Under the pieces are notes generated by a model, which was not told where the DNA came from, did not search any database, and worked only from the letters and a program-made list of their open reading frames with translations. The position numbers and the translations under genes are program-made. A stretch of 28,254 bases of DNA from a virus. How positions within the stretch are numbered: the first letter of the stretch is position 1; each line of letters begins with the position of its first letter. The stretch is taken from positions 1-28,254 of the IMG/VR virus record IMGVR_UViG_3300048928_000183. The stretch is one strand, 5' to 3'. Positions 20,497-27,568 of the stretch are shown one piece after another.

Positions 20497-21528
20497 ATGG
20501 TCGTAAAAAAATTGCCTACCGGTGAATGGCAAACTGATTTCTATCCATCAGGGCGTGACGGTAAACGTATCCGCAAGGCGTTCCCGACGAAAGGTGAGGC
20601 CATTGCTTTTGAAAGCTTCACCATCAAAGAGGCAGAGGAAAAACCCTGGAAAGGTGAGAAAGCCGACACCCGCCGTTTAAGTGTCCTGGTCAAGCTATGG
20701 AATGATTTACACGGACAGTCACTTACTGCCTCAAAGTCGCGGCTTGCTAAGCTCAATATCATAGTGAACGGCCTGGGTGATCCTGTCGCGGCTCAAATAA
20801 CAACTAAAAGCTGGGCGCATTACCGCGAACAAAGGCTGAAAGGTAAGATCGATAACGGTTATCACAAAGACAAAGCGAAATGGAAGGCTAAGCCAATCAC
20901 GGTCAACCGTGAACATCAGTATCTCTATGCTGTGTTTAATGAGCTGAAACGCCTGGGGGAATGGAAGGGCGCGAACCCGTTAGACGGTATACGCATTTTT
21001 AAAGAAGAAGACAAGGAAATGAGCTGGCTGACAAAAACTCAGATCCGCCAGCTTTTGAATGCCTGCGAACGTTATGGGAAAGAGCATTTAACTCGCATTG
21101 TCAAGATTTGCCTGGCGACAGGTGCCCGCTGGACAGAAGCAAACAACCTTACACGCTCCCAACTTTCTCCCAATAAACTCACGTTTTATAAAACCAAGGG
21201 GAAGAAAAACCGAACCGTTCCGATCCCGCAATGGCTTTATGATGAGCTGGAACCGCTGTCCGGCCAGTTCTCAAAACCGTGTTATCAGGAGTTTAAGAAA
21301 GCATTGGCACTGACTGACATAGAACTTTCAGAAGGCCAAATGACACACGTTTTACGTCATACCTTTGGTGCACATTTTATGATTAATGGCGGCAATATTT
21401 TGGTGCTTCAGAAGGTATTAGGTCATGCAAATATCAGGGAAACTATGAGATATGCGCATTTTGCCCCTGACCACTTGGAGCAAGCCGTCACACTCAGCCC
21501 CTTATCAAATATCAAAGATTTCCAATGA
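20497..21528 (+). CDS. int: P2-type tyrosine integrase
   Basis: 343 aa (P2 Int 337). N-terminus MVVKKLPTGEWQTDFYPSGRDGKRIRKAF is the arm-binding domain, with a core-binding region about 60-165. The catalytic set is complete: R211 (TGARWTEA), K234 (KTKGKK), H284 and R287 (HVLRH), H310 (LGHANI) and nucleophile Y319 (MRYAHF). It integrates the phage at attB using attP, which starts at its own stop codon. No strong ribosome site precedes the ATG (GGTG 11-12 nt upstream), which may keep Int low. Confidence 0.97.
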   Translation: MVVKKLPTGEWQTDFYPSGRDGKRIRKAFPTKGEAIAFESFTIKEAEEKPWKGEKADTRRLSVLVKLWNDLHGQSLTASKSRLAKLNIIVNGLGDPVAAQITTKSWAHYREQRLKGKIDNGYHKDKAKWKAKPITVNREHQYLYAVFNELKRLGEWKGANPLDGIRIFKEEDKEMSWLTKTQIRQLLNACERYGKEHLTRIVKICLATGARWTEANNLTRSQLSPNKLTFYKTKGKKNRTVPIPQWLYDELEPLSGQFSKPCYQEFKKALALTDIELSEGQMTHVLRHTFGAHFMINGGNILVLQKVLGHANIRETMRYAHFAPDHLEQAVTLSPLSNIKDFQ

Positions 21529-21752
21529 CTACAAATTGACTACACAGCTTGTTTCAGGTGACATCAGGTGACACCAGAGAGAGGGATAACTAACTGAAAA
21601 ATAAAAAATATCCTTATTAATCAATGGGCTATATTAAGAGCGTCTTAACTAAGGTATCGCTAACGCGACATCTACTAGTTAATATAGAACAAGGGGTTAG
21701 CCATCGGCTAACCCCTTTTTTTACATCAGTGACTACAAAATGGCTACGCAGT
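21526..21752. other. attP: attP region with flanking Int arm repeats
   Basis: Two 23-bp direct repeats, starting TGACTACAAA and ending CTAC(A/G)CAG, lie at 21526-21548 and 21730-21752, with 19 of 23 identical; each has an internal 11-bp-spaced GACTACA/GGCTACG pair. CAGGTGACA is repeated at 21555-21563 and 21565-21573, one helical turn apart. A perfect 9-bp inverted repeat CTATATTAA/TTAATATAG (21629-21637, 21679-21687) brackets a central segment that probably holds the core. These fit the arm and core sites of a P2-type attP between int and ogr. The core itself cannot be fixed without attB. The left repeat begins on the int stop codon and the right one covers the ogr stop. Confidence 0.75.
21691..21722 (+). 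terminator. Strong intrinsic terminator after int
   Basis: AAGGGGTTAGCC-ATC-GGCTAACCCCTT: a perfect 12-bp stem with a 3-nt loop, running into a T-run ending at 21722. It ends the rightward cI-int transcript inside attP. On the minus strand the stem ends in TTGTTC, so termination of ogr read-through would be weaker. Confidence 0.92.
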
Positions 21753-21923
21753 GGCAGGTTGGCTACCCGGTTTTGAGATAACCCGGGCGACTGATTCATG
21801 CGTCGCAAAAGTACAACTGCATTTGATATTCTGGCACTGATGATAGCGTTCCTTGGTCGATTCACTCAGATAGCGGCTCGAACGCGTATGGGCTACTTTT
21901 CCGCAAAGTGGACAATGCATCAT
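21744..21923 (-). CDS. ogr: Late transcription activator Ogr/Delta
   Basis: 59 aa from ATG 21923 (GGAGG 5 nt upstream); P2 Ogr has 72. Zinc-binding cysteines C4, C7, C30 and C35 (HCPLC ... CQNIKC) and the block SRYLSESTKERYHQCQN are diagnostic. It binds late promoter dyads and recruits RNA polymerase through the alpha subunit. The C-terminus is about 13 residues shorter than in P2, and the stop codon lies inside the right attP arm repeat. Confidence 0.94.
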   Translation of the reverse strand: MMHCPLCGKVAHTRSSRYLSESTKERYHQCQNIKCSCTFATHESVARVISKPGSQPATA

Positions 21924-21969
21924 AAAAACCTCCGGCATAACAGGTAAGCGATGAGGTAATTATGAACTC

Positions 21970-21991
21970 ATAACTCGCAAAAGCAAGTTAT
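21970..21991. terminator. Hairpin at the D-ogr junction
   Basis: ATAACTCGC-AAAA-GCAAGTTAT, a 9-bp arm repeat with one mismatch covering the gpD stop codon. It may attenuate transcription from the tail operon into ogr. TTGCTT at 21983-21978 (minus) with TAATTA 18 bp on could be a separate weak ogr promoter; both readings are tentative. Confidence 0.4.
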
Positions 21992-23088
21992 AATTGCAAA
22001 ATTGAAGACTGATAAGTGATATCTGCAACATAAGGTTTCAGAATCAATTTAGTAGTAAAACCTTTCTCATTAATCTCATGCAGAGCGGAATCAATCACCC
22101 AGCGCTGACTGTCGATCACGTCTTTAAACCCTTGCACATTGACCGGAGATTGCGCACTCAAATCAGCACGTCCCAGGGCCAGCCGTATGCTGAATGTTGC
22201 GGCATCATTCTGAATCTGATTGAACACTGAATCCGCAGCCCGCTTAGCAGTCTCTTCGTCAGGAAATATTTTGCCCAGTTCAAGAACATTTGTCCCGGAT
22301 CCCGCGATGTAACTGGCAGGCTGGGCTTCTTTGCCTTCTGCGGGCGAACGCTTGAGAGCAACATTGCTGGTGGTCGCCGTTTTGAGATCATGCCACTGCG
22401 CCTTCACGCCATCGTATGCCTTCTTATCGACCATCTGATAGTTGTGGTTATCGCCGTCACTGCGGACAATGGTTTTCCAGGGGATTGCTTGTCCGGAAGA
22501 GGTTCGACCGGTGCCTGCTTTAAAAAATAAAATTGCGCCGTTTTTAACCGTTACCTGCGCACCGTAACGTTGTGCCAGCCGGGTGAGAAAGTAGCTGTCC
22601 GTTTCGCTGGTCTGGTCAATATGCGGGATCTTAACGCTATCAAGTTCCTGCGGGATTACTGGCAGATCTAATTTATTCCGGCTTGAAATGATTCTGACAA
22701 TCGCGCCGAGCGTGTAATCATCGTAAGACTGGCTGATTTTGTTATCAAAGGAACCGCGGAAATCTGCGCTGCGGGCAACCACACCTATTTTGTCCGGAGA
22801 GCCGGAATGAGTGACTGTATCGACCGTGAAATAGCCGCAGTCATAGAGCGCCTGTTTCGACCACCCCAGATGCAGATGTAAAACGGTGCCGCGAACGGGC
22901 ATTTGCAATTGCCCGTCGCTGTCATCGAAGGTTAAATTCAAGGTGTCTGCGGTAAAACCGCTGTTATCCGTGACAGATAAACTGATGATCCGAGCAGAGA
23001 TATTTTCTTCCAGCACCTTATTTTTTATCGTCAGCGTGAATGCGGGTGCGATGCGAGCCCCCACGGGTAACTGAAGATCAGTAAGCAT
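21988..23088 (-). CDS. D: Tail hub / late control protein gpD
   Basis: 366 aa (P2 gpD 387). Blocks: PAFTLTIKNK, LTFDDSDGQLQMPVRG, LGWSKQALYDCGYFTVDTV, DSYFLTRLAQRYGAQVTVKNG and AKRAADSVFNQIQNDAATFSIRLALGRADL. Member of the phage late control gene D / tail hub family (gp27-like) that joins tube and spike. Last gene of the FI-D tail operon, 2 bp after gpU. Confidence 0.96.
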   Translation of the reverse strand: MLTDLQLPVGARIAPAFTLTIKNKVLEENISARIISLSVTDNSGFTADTLNLTFDDSDGQLQMPVRGTVLHLHLGWSKQALYDCGYFTVDTVTHSGSPDKIGVVARSADFRGSFDNKISQSYDDYTLGAIVRIISSRNKLDLPVIPQELDSVKIPHIDQTSETDSYFLTRLAQRYGAQVTVKNGAILFFKAGTGRTSSGQAIPWKTIVRSDGDNHNYQMVDKKAYDGVKAQWHDLKTATTSNVALKRSPAEGKEAQPASYIAGSGTNVLELGKIFPDEETAKRAADSVFNQIQNDAATFSIRLALGRADLSAQSPVNVQGFKDVIDSQRWVIDSALHEINEKGFTTKLILKPYVADITYQSSILQL

Positions 23089-23090
23089 GA

Positions 23091-23561
23091 TCAGACTCCG
23101 CTGGCGAAATTGTTGAGTGCCGAACTGGCCTTGTTATATAAGCCCTCGGCCTGAGTCAGCAGATCGCCGAACATGGCGGCCTGCGATTCATCGACGCGCG
23201 TCAGATTGAGCGTGAAATTGATGCTTCGCGCCTGGCCGCTGGAAGTAAACTCGGCATTGTCATTGGCTATACTTTTGATAACGAACATGCCGTAAATCGT
23301 GCCACTGCCTTCAATGAGCGGCCATGCCCGCCCTGAATCGGCCATGCTCTGCAGTGCCTGCAAATAGCGCATGCCGCCGGTCATTTCAGGCAATAATTGC
23401 CCGGTGATTTTTATCGTTTCCTCACCCAGCCCGAGAAACTGCGAGACCGGACGCTGTCCGAAACGCGCGTTCGCCCCCCAGCCATAGTTCACCTGACGGT
23501 TCGTATTCTGATAGGGCAGCGTGCTCAACTTAAACACAAATAAACCCAGTGACATCATCAT
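23091..23561 (-). CDS. U: Tail terminator-like protein gpU
   Basis: 156 aa from ATG 23561, which overlaps the gpT stop (ATGA); an in-frame start at 23615 lies wholly within gpT and lacks a site. Starts MMMSLGLFVFKLSTLPYQ, with YGWGANARFGQRPVSQFLGLGEETI, GRAWPLIEGSGTIYGMFVI and INFTLNLTRVDES: P2 gpU family, needed for tail assembly. P2 gpU has 159 residues. Confidence 0.95.
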   Translation of the reverse strand: MMMSLGLFVFKLSTLPYQNTNRQVNYGWGANARFGQRPVSQFLGLGEETIKITGQLLPEMTGGMRYLQALQSMADSGRAWPLIEGSGTIYGMFVIKSIANDNAEFTSSGQARSINFTLNLTRVDESQAAMFGDLLTQAEGLYNKASSALNNFASGV

Positions 23562-25189
23562 GAGTAAATCCCTCCGTTGTTGTACTGGCTGAGGAGATTG
23601 TTGGTATTGTTCCATTCCCGCTGGTTAATGGAATCCTCGATCCAGGCTCTGACCTGGCTATGATCCGTCTCCGGGGTAGCTGTGAAACTTAAATTTACCG
23701 TCGTTGCCCGGTTATCCGTCAGGTTGTTGGCCACGCTGCTTTTAGCTGGCTGATACAGGTTCAGCGCACCGCCGGTTGGGGAGATGCCATCTAATGGCGG
23801 TGTTGAGATATCCGTGCGTTCAGCGGGTTCACTGTCACCAAAAATGGAGTCCCATCCTTTTTTCGCCCAGCTAAAGACTTCGCCGATTTGAGAGACGGCT
23901 TTATTCAGCGTGACGAAAATCTCTGCGATCGCTTCTCCGACCTCTTTGCCGATATCAGTGAAGCCGCTCAGGGTGTCCTGAGTGAAGTGGATTGGCTCAA
24001 ACAAATCCGTAATCCATCCCAGCGCGGTTCTGAACGGTGTAAACGCGCCACTTATTGGCCCCATTGCAGCAGTAAATCCGTCAATCACTCCGCCGACAAA
24101 GGCACTGATCGGTTCCCAAAGTTTCACTACGGCGATACCGATCCCGGCGATCAGTGCGATGACGGGCAGAAGTGGCAACCCGATGGCCGTGAACGCTGCG
24201 GCAATCATGCCACCGGTACCGGTAAAAATAGTCCCAAGCAAACCGGCTCCGGCCATCAGCATACTGATGCCGCTGAGCACTGGCGCGATGACCATGCCGA
24301 GCGCACCCATACCGCCGACAATGCCCGTGATGCCTAATGCCAGACCGAGCAGGGAATTCACCAGCATGGGATTATCGGTGATCCAGGTATTGGTCGTGCC
24401 CAGCCAGCTGGTAGCCGTTTGCGTCATTTCACGCAGGGCGGCACTTTGTCCGTCAAAAAGATTGATACGGATAGTGTCCCAGGTGGCAAATAACTTAGTG
24501 ATATCGCCATCCAGATTGTCGCCTTTCACGGTCACCGCCATCTGCGCAGCAGGCGTTGCGCCATTCAGTGCCGCCGGTGTTTGTTCCAGAACCTGATCGG
24601 CATTCATTCCGCCTTTCGCTAATGCCTGCTGTCTGGCGACAACCTCCGCCGGCGAATGGCCGGAAGCCGCCATCGAAAGACTTTGCTGACGCAGAGCGGC
24701 AATGTGCGGATCGTCATTTTTCAGTCCGAGGACCGACTGCACTTCAGCCAGCCCGGCCTCCAGATCTGCACCCGGTTTGAGAAAAGTTTGCGCCAGCGCC
24801 AGTTTCGGTTGTGCAAAGGAAAGGGCTGATGAGCTGATATTTTTTAACTGGCCAATTTTCAGTTCGCGATTTTTAAACTGTTGCCCGATCTCCAGCCCTT
24901 TCTGTTCCATTTGCATCGGGCGTTGCTGCCGCAACTTTTCTGCCGGCTGGCTGACCACCGCCTTTTTCAGGCCGGAAAATGCCTGCGTTTCGGTTTCGCT
25001 GTCCGGGGCGAAAAGCGACTTTTCAAACTGAAGGGAAGCATCAGTGATGTCTTCTGAGACGACGCTGAATAATGTCTTCCCGGGCAGCATCAGCAGATTT
25101 TCTCTGACCTTGTCGGTTTCGGCCCTGAAGGCGGCCAGATCCTGATTTATTTTTTCCAGCGTGTGAGGTAACTGTTCGAGATTACTCAT
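23558..25189 (-). CDS. T: Tail tape measure protein gpT (short)
   Basis: 543 aa. Helical N-terminus (EQLPHTLEKINQDLAAFRAE), a domain with QQSLSMAASGHSPAEVVARQQALAKGGM, then a long glycine-rich hydrophobic stretch (about 270-365, with ALGITGIVGGMGALGMVIAP and IGLPLLPVIALIAGIGIAVV), and a C-terminal WAKKGWDSIFGD. This is the layout of P2-family tape measures. P2 gpT is about 815 aa, so the ruler is roughly 270 residues shorter; the frame is unbroken from start to stop. Its start overlaps the E' stop by 8 nt. Confidence 0.94.
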   Translation of the reverse strand: MSNLEQLPHTLEKINQDLAAFRAETDKVRENLLMLPGKTLFSVVSEDITDASLQFEKSLFAPDSETETQAFSGLKKAVVSQPAEKLRQQRPMQMEQKGLEIGQQFKNRELKIGQLKNISSSALSFAQPKLALAQTFLKPGADLEAGLAEVQSVLGLKNDDPHIAALRQQSLSMAASGHSPAEVVARQQALAKGGMNADQVLEQTPAALNGATPAAQMAVTVKGDNLDGDITKLFATWDTIRINLFDGQSAALREMTQTATSWLGTTNTWITDNPMLVNSLLGLALGITGIVGGMGALGMVIAPVLSGISMLMAGAGLLGTIFTGTGGMIAAAFTAIGLPLLPVIALIAGIGIAVVKLWEPISAFVGGVIDGFTAAMGPISGAFTPFRTALGWITDLFEPIHFTQDTLSGFTDIGKEVGEAIAEIFVTLNKAVSQIGEVFSWAKKGWDSIFGDSEPAERTDISTPPLDGISPTGGALNLYQPAKSSVANNLTDNRATTVNLSFTATPETDHSQVRAWIEDSINQREWNNTNNLLSQYNNGGIYS

Positions 25190-25304
25190 CTGTTTTTACT
25201 CCGCTGCGTTGCAGTGCCTTATGTCGCCAGTTCAGCAGATCGGTGAGTGACATACCGTCCATCTCGGACGGCGGCCAGTGAAATATCACCGCGATATCTG
25301 CCAT
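25182..25304 (-). CDS. E': Tail assembly protein E' (GpE), small frame
   Basis: 40 codons from ATG 25304: MADIAVIFHWPPSEMDGMSL followed by TDLLNWRHKALQRSG, the P2 GpE/E' family signature. In P2 this sequence is made as a C-terminal extension of gpE through a -1 frameshift rather than mainly as a free protein. The frame is open upstream to the slippery site at 25358-25364. Ends 8 nt inside gpT. Confidence 0.93.
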   Translation of the reverse strand: MADIAVIFHWPPSEMDGMSLTDLLNWRHKALQRSGVKTDE

Positions 25305-25624
25305 CAGGTCATCCACGGTGAGGCGGGGCGCAATACTTACGCCACCGGTTTCGGCGATAAAAAACCTATCACCTTACCTGCCAGCGCGATCAGATCGGGA
25401 AGCTCCAGGCGCGAGCATTCTTCTTTGGTCAGATTCGGATACGTGATGCGCGGCAAAATAGTGATCAGCGCGTCCACATCGGCGTTCGCCAGCGCCGCGA
25501 GGCCGATACCCCGCAGGCTGCCGGCTGTGGGTTTAGTCACCTGAACTTCAGTGATTTCCATTTCACCGCGCTTTAGCGGAACATCCAAAATCACGGTGTT
25601 GTCGTTGATATCAGTGAGATTCAT
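25182..25624 (-). CDS. E+E' tail assembly chaperone by -1 frameshift
   Basis: Reading gpE from 25624 to codon 89, slipping back one base on the heptamer at 25364-25358, and continuing in the E' frame gives a 147-aa fusion (89 + 58) with no stop at the junction (..GFL-IAETGGVSIAPRL..). P2 E+E' has 142 aa. As with lambda gpG/gpGT, the long form is thought to bind the tape measure and tail tube during assembly. Coordinates are of the whole fusion. Confidence 0.88.
25337..25624 (-). CDS. E: Tail assembly protein gpE
   Basis: 95 aa. Starts MNLTDINDNTVILDVPLKRGEM, with ITEVQVTKPTAGSLRGIGL and LTKEECSRLELPDLIALAGKV: the phage tail assembly chaperone E / gp41-like family. P2 gpE is about 91 aa. The zero-frame product ends 7 codons after the slippery site (SPKPVA). 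Lies 59 bp after gpFII. Confidence 0.95.
   Translation of the reverse strand: MNLTDINDNTVILDVPLKRGEMEITEVQVTKPTAGSLRGIGLAALANADVDALITILPRITYPNLTKEECSRLELPDLIALAGKVIGFLSPKPVA
25358..25364 (-). other. Programmed -1 ribosomal frameshift site
   Basis: Minus-strand heptamer T TTT TTA in the gpE reading frame (GGT TTT TTA), the canonical X XXY YYZ slippery pattern. Downstream CGCC-N9-GGCG can pair close to it, though closer than usual for a stimulatory hairpin. The -1 frame is open to the E' stop at 25182. Confidence 0.9.
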
Positions 25625-25683
25625 ACGTTTTCCTGCTTAAATCGGAAATCAAGCCGGCAAAAGCTGCCGGCTCAGGGAAGGGA

Positions 25684-26193
25684 TTACAAGCCGAGCGCGG
25701 TGCGGTGTTCCGCCAGACGGTCAACGCCGTTGACGACTTCCACCATATTGACGGTGTCGATCTCAATCAGTTCTTTGCCGTCGATGGTCAGTTTGAAATA
25801 CGTACACTGGGTGGTGACTTTGGTTTCAGTATCTTCACCCTGTTTGTACTCGCCGAAATCAAACTCTTTGTGACGGCCGCGCATCATGACTTCGACTGCG
25901 GAGACATCACCGGTGTCGTCGCGCTGCAATGAACCGGCAAACCGCAGCGGAATATCTGATGTGCTGCCCCATTGCTGCAGAACCAGCTCATCCAGACCGC
26001 CGATGGACCATTCCAGCGTCAGCGCGTCGTCATCCAGCCCGAAGTCCACCGCGACCGAACCGCTCATGCCGCCGCCACGATAGTTTTGCAGCTTACGGGT
26101 GAGTTTCGGCAGCGTCAGTGAGGAGACCAGACCGAGGTAGCTGTTCCCGTCATTAAACAGGTTCAGGTATTTCAATTTCTTAGGAAGTGCCAT
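25684..26193 (-). CDS. FII: Tail tube protein gpFII
   Basis: 169 aa (P2 gpFII 172). MALPKKLKYLNLFNDGNSYLG, LTLPKLTRKLQNYRGGGM, VAVDFGLDDDALTLEWSIGG and RGRHKEFDFGEYKQGEDTE are family blocks. It polymerises as the inner tube of the contractile tail inside the gpFI sheath. AAGGAG about 10 nt before the ATG; 14 bp after the gpFI stop. Confidence 0.97.
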   Translation of the reverse strand: MALPKKLKYLNLFNDGNSYLGLVSSLTLPKLTRKLQNYRGGGMSGSVAVDFGLDDDALTLEWSIGGLDELVLQQWGSTSDIPLRFAGSLQRDDTGDVSAVEVMMRGRHKEFDFGEYKQGEDTETKVTTQCTYFKLTIDGKELIEIDTVNMVEVVNGVDRLAEHRTALGL

Positions 26194-26207
26194 GAGTTTT
26201 TGTCTCC

Positions 26208-27377
26208 TTAGCTGTTTACGGACGCGGCAAAGTTCACCAGGTAAGAGTCGGTGATACGCTGGCGCAGGGTCAGATCTTCCAGTGGAGGAACCGGAGTGTA
26301 GTCGTAATCGATATACAACTTACCGGCCTTCAGAGTTTCAGCGGTGTTCGCGGTTTCGTCATACCAGCAGTCGCCGTCAATGATGTAACCCGCTGATTTC
26401 ATTTCGCGCATTTTGGCTTTGATGCCGTCAATCATGTCGCGCACCAGTGTCGGGGTCATTGGTTTATCGACCGCCCACATGTGCGCTTCGGCCATGGTGT
26501 CGGCCAGAACCTGCGCTGTACGGGTGTAGTTTTCGAACAGGAACAGTGTGTCATCGCTGCAGGTCCGGTTGCCCCAGAAACGGAAACCGTCTTTGCGCAC
26601 CAGTGTTGTCACACAGGCTTCGTTCAGCAGATCCGCGTCGGTACCCGTTGCCTGCAAATCCCAGAAGACACTGGCGGACAGGCCGGTAACACCGTTAACG
26701 CCGACGTTGGATAAGGTTTTATGCCAGCCAGTGTCCTGGTCAATTTTGGCGCGTAAACCCAGAGCGCGGGCGGTGGCATAAGCGATATCAGACTGGCTGG
26801 TGGTGGTATTCCAGTTAACAAAGTCTGGCCAGATCAGCATCAGCTCGCGCTGGCTGAAGTTGTCGCGGTATTTGATCGCATCAGAAATGGTTTTTGCACC
26901 ATAAACGCTGACATAACCGAACGCACGCAGCTGCTGACAAACACCTGCCAGCGCGGTCGCGACAGCCTGGTTATCCAGACCAGGAACACCCAGAATACGA
27001 GGCTTCACGCCCAGCTCTGCCTGCGCAGAAAGCAGCGCTTTCATACCGGTGTAACGGCCATTGGCATCAGAACCGCCAATGATGTTGCTGGTGGTTGCGG
27101 CTTCATCTTCACCCGTGGCGACACGTACCACGACGGTGACCGGTTTACACTGGTCTGCAATTGCCAGAAGCGCGGCACGCAATGTTCCGCTGGTGCCCGC
27201 TTTACCGCTGGCCGCCAGAACGTCAGTGATCAGAACCGGGGTATTCAAAGGGAAAACAGTCGCATCCGCATCTTCTGCGGTACAAACCATGCCGATAATT
27301 GCTGTGGAAACGGTGGAAATAACGCGGGTGCCGTCGTTGATTTCGACAATACGCACGCCGTGATGATAATCAGCCAT
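26208..27377 (-). CDS. FI: Tail sheath protein gpFI
   Basis: 389 aa from ATG 27377 (MADYHHGVRIVEINDGTRVI); P2 gpFI is 396. The longer frame from 27470 would add sequence that covers the promoter region. Blocks: TVSTAIIGMVCTAEDADATVFPLN, LPVxxx-like TPVLITDVLAA, GKAGTSGTLRAALLAIADQ, FRFWGNRTCSDDTLFLFENY and PPLEDLTLRQRITDSYLVNF. It forms the contractile sheath. The ribosome site is weak (GAGAGAG about 8 nt upstream). Confidence 0.96.
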   Translation of the reverse strand: MADYHHGVRIVEINDGTRVISTVSTAIIGMVCTAEDADATVFPLNTPVLITDVLAASGKAGTSGTLRAALLAIADQCKPVTVVVRVATGEDEAATTSNIIGGSDANGRYTGMKALLSAQAELGVKPRILGVPGLDNQAVATALAGVCQQLRAFGYVSVYGAKTISDAIKYRDNFSQRELMLIWPDFVNWNTTTSQSDIAYATARALGLRAKIDQDTGWHKTLSNVGVNGVTGLSASVFWDLQATGTDADLLNEACVTTLVRKDGFRFWGNRTCSDDTLFLFENYTRTAQVLADTMAEAHMWAVDKPMTPTLVRDMIDGIKAKMREMKSAGYIIDGDCWYDETANTAETLKAGKLYIDYDYTPVPPLEDLTLRQRITDSYLVNFAASVNS

Positions 27378-27446
27378 CAGGGTGACTCTCTCTGTTGTGG
27401 GTGGTGAAGCAAGGATGCCGGTTCGCAACAGAAAGCGCATTTGATC

Positions 27447-27472
27447 AGGGGCGTGGGGGCGGTGGCACAACA
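27447..27472 (-). promoter_or_regulatory. Putative Ogr-type late activator site upstream of FI
   Basis: Minus strand TGTTGTGCC followed by a C-rich tract ending CACGCCCC. It shares GTTGTGCC and the spacing to the start codon (about 70 bp) with the element upstream of O, but the second half-site is degenerate (CACG in place of CAAC). It lies between the H terminator and gpFI, where P2 has its F promoter. Confidence 0.5.
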
Positions 27473-27482
27473 GAGGGGGAAT

Positions 27483-27512
27483 AAAAAAGGAGATAAGTTA
27501 TTTTATCTCCTT
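27483..27512 (-). terminator. Intrinsic terminator after tail fibre gene H
   Basis: On the minus strand AAGGAGATAA-AATAAC-TTATCTCCTT, a perfect 10-bp stem with a 6-nt loop, followed by TTTTATT. It ends the V-H operon and separates it from the FI promoter. A small TTCAGA-A-TCTGAA palindrome lies between it and H (27543-27555). Confidence 0.9.
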
Positions 27513-27568
27513 AAAAACATGACATTAATTGATATTTTTACTTTCAGAATCTGAAGGTAAGAAAAAGT

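Noticed and set aside
23888-24596. Two long plus-strand ORFs opposite gpT
   Set aside because: Shadows of the glycine/alanine-rich tape measure; low-complexity and without start signals.
27378-27470. N-terminal extension of gpFI
   Set aside because: The extension covers the promoter element and does not resemble sheath proteins, which begin MADYHHGVRI.
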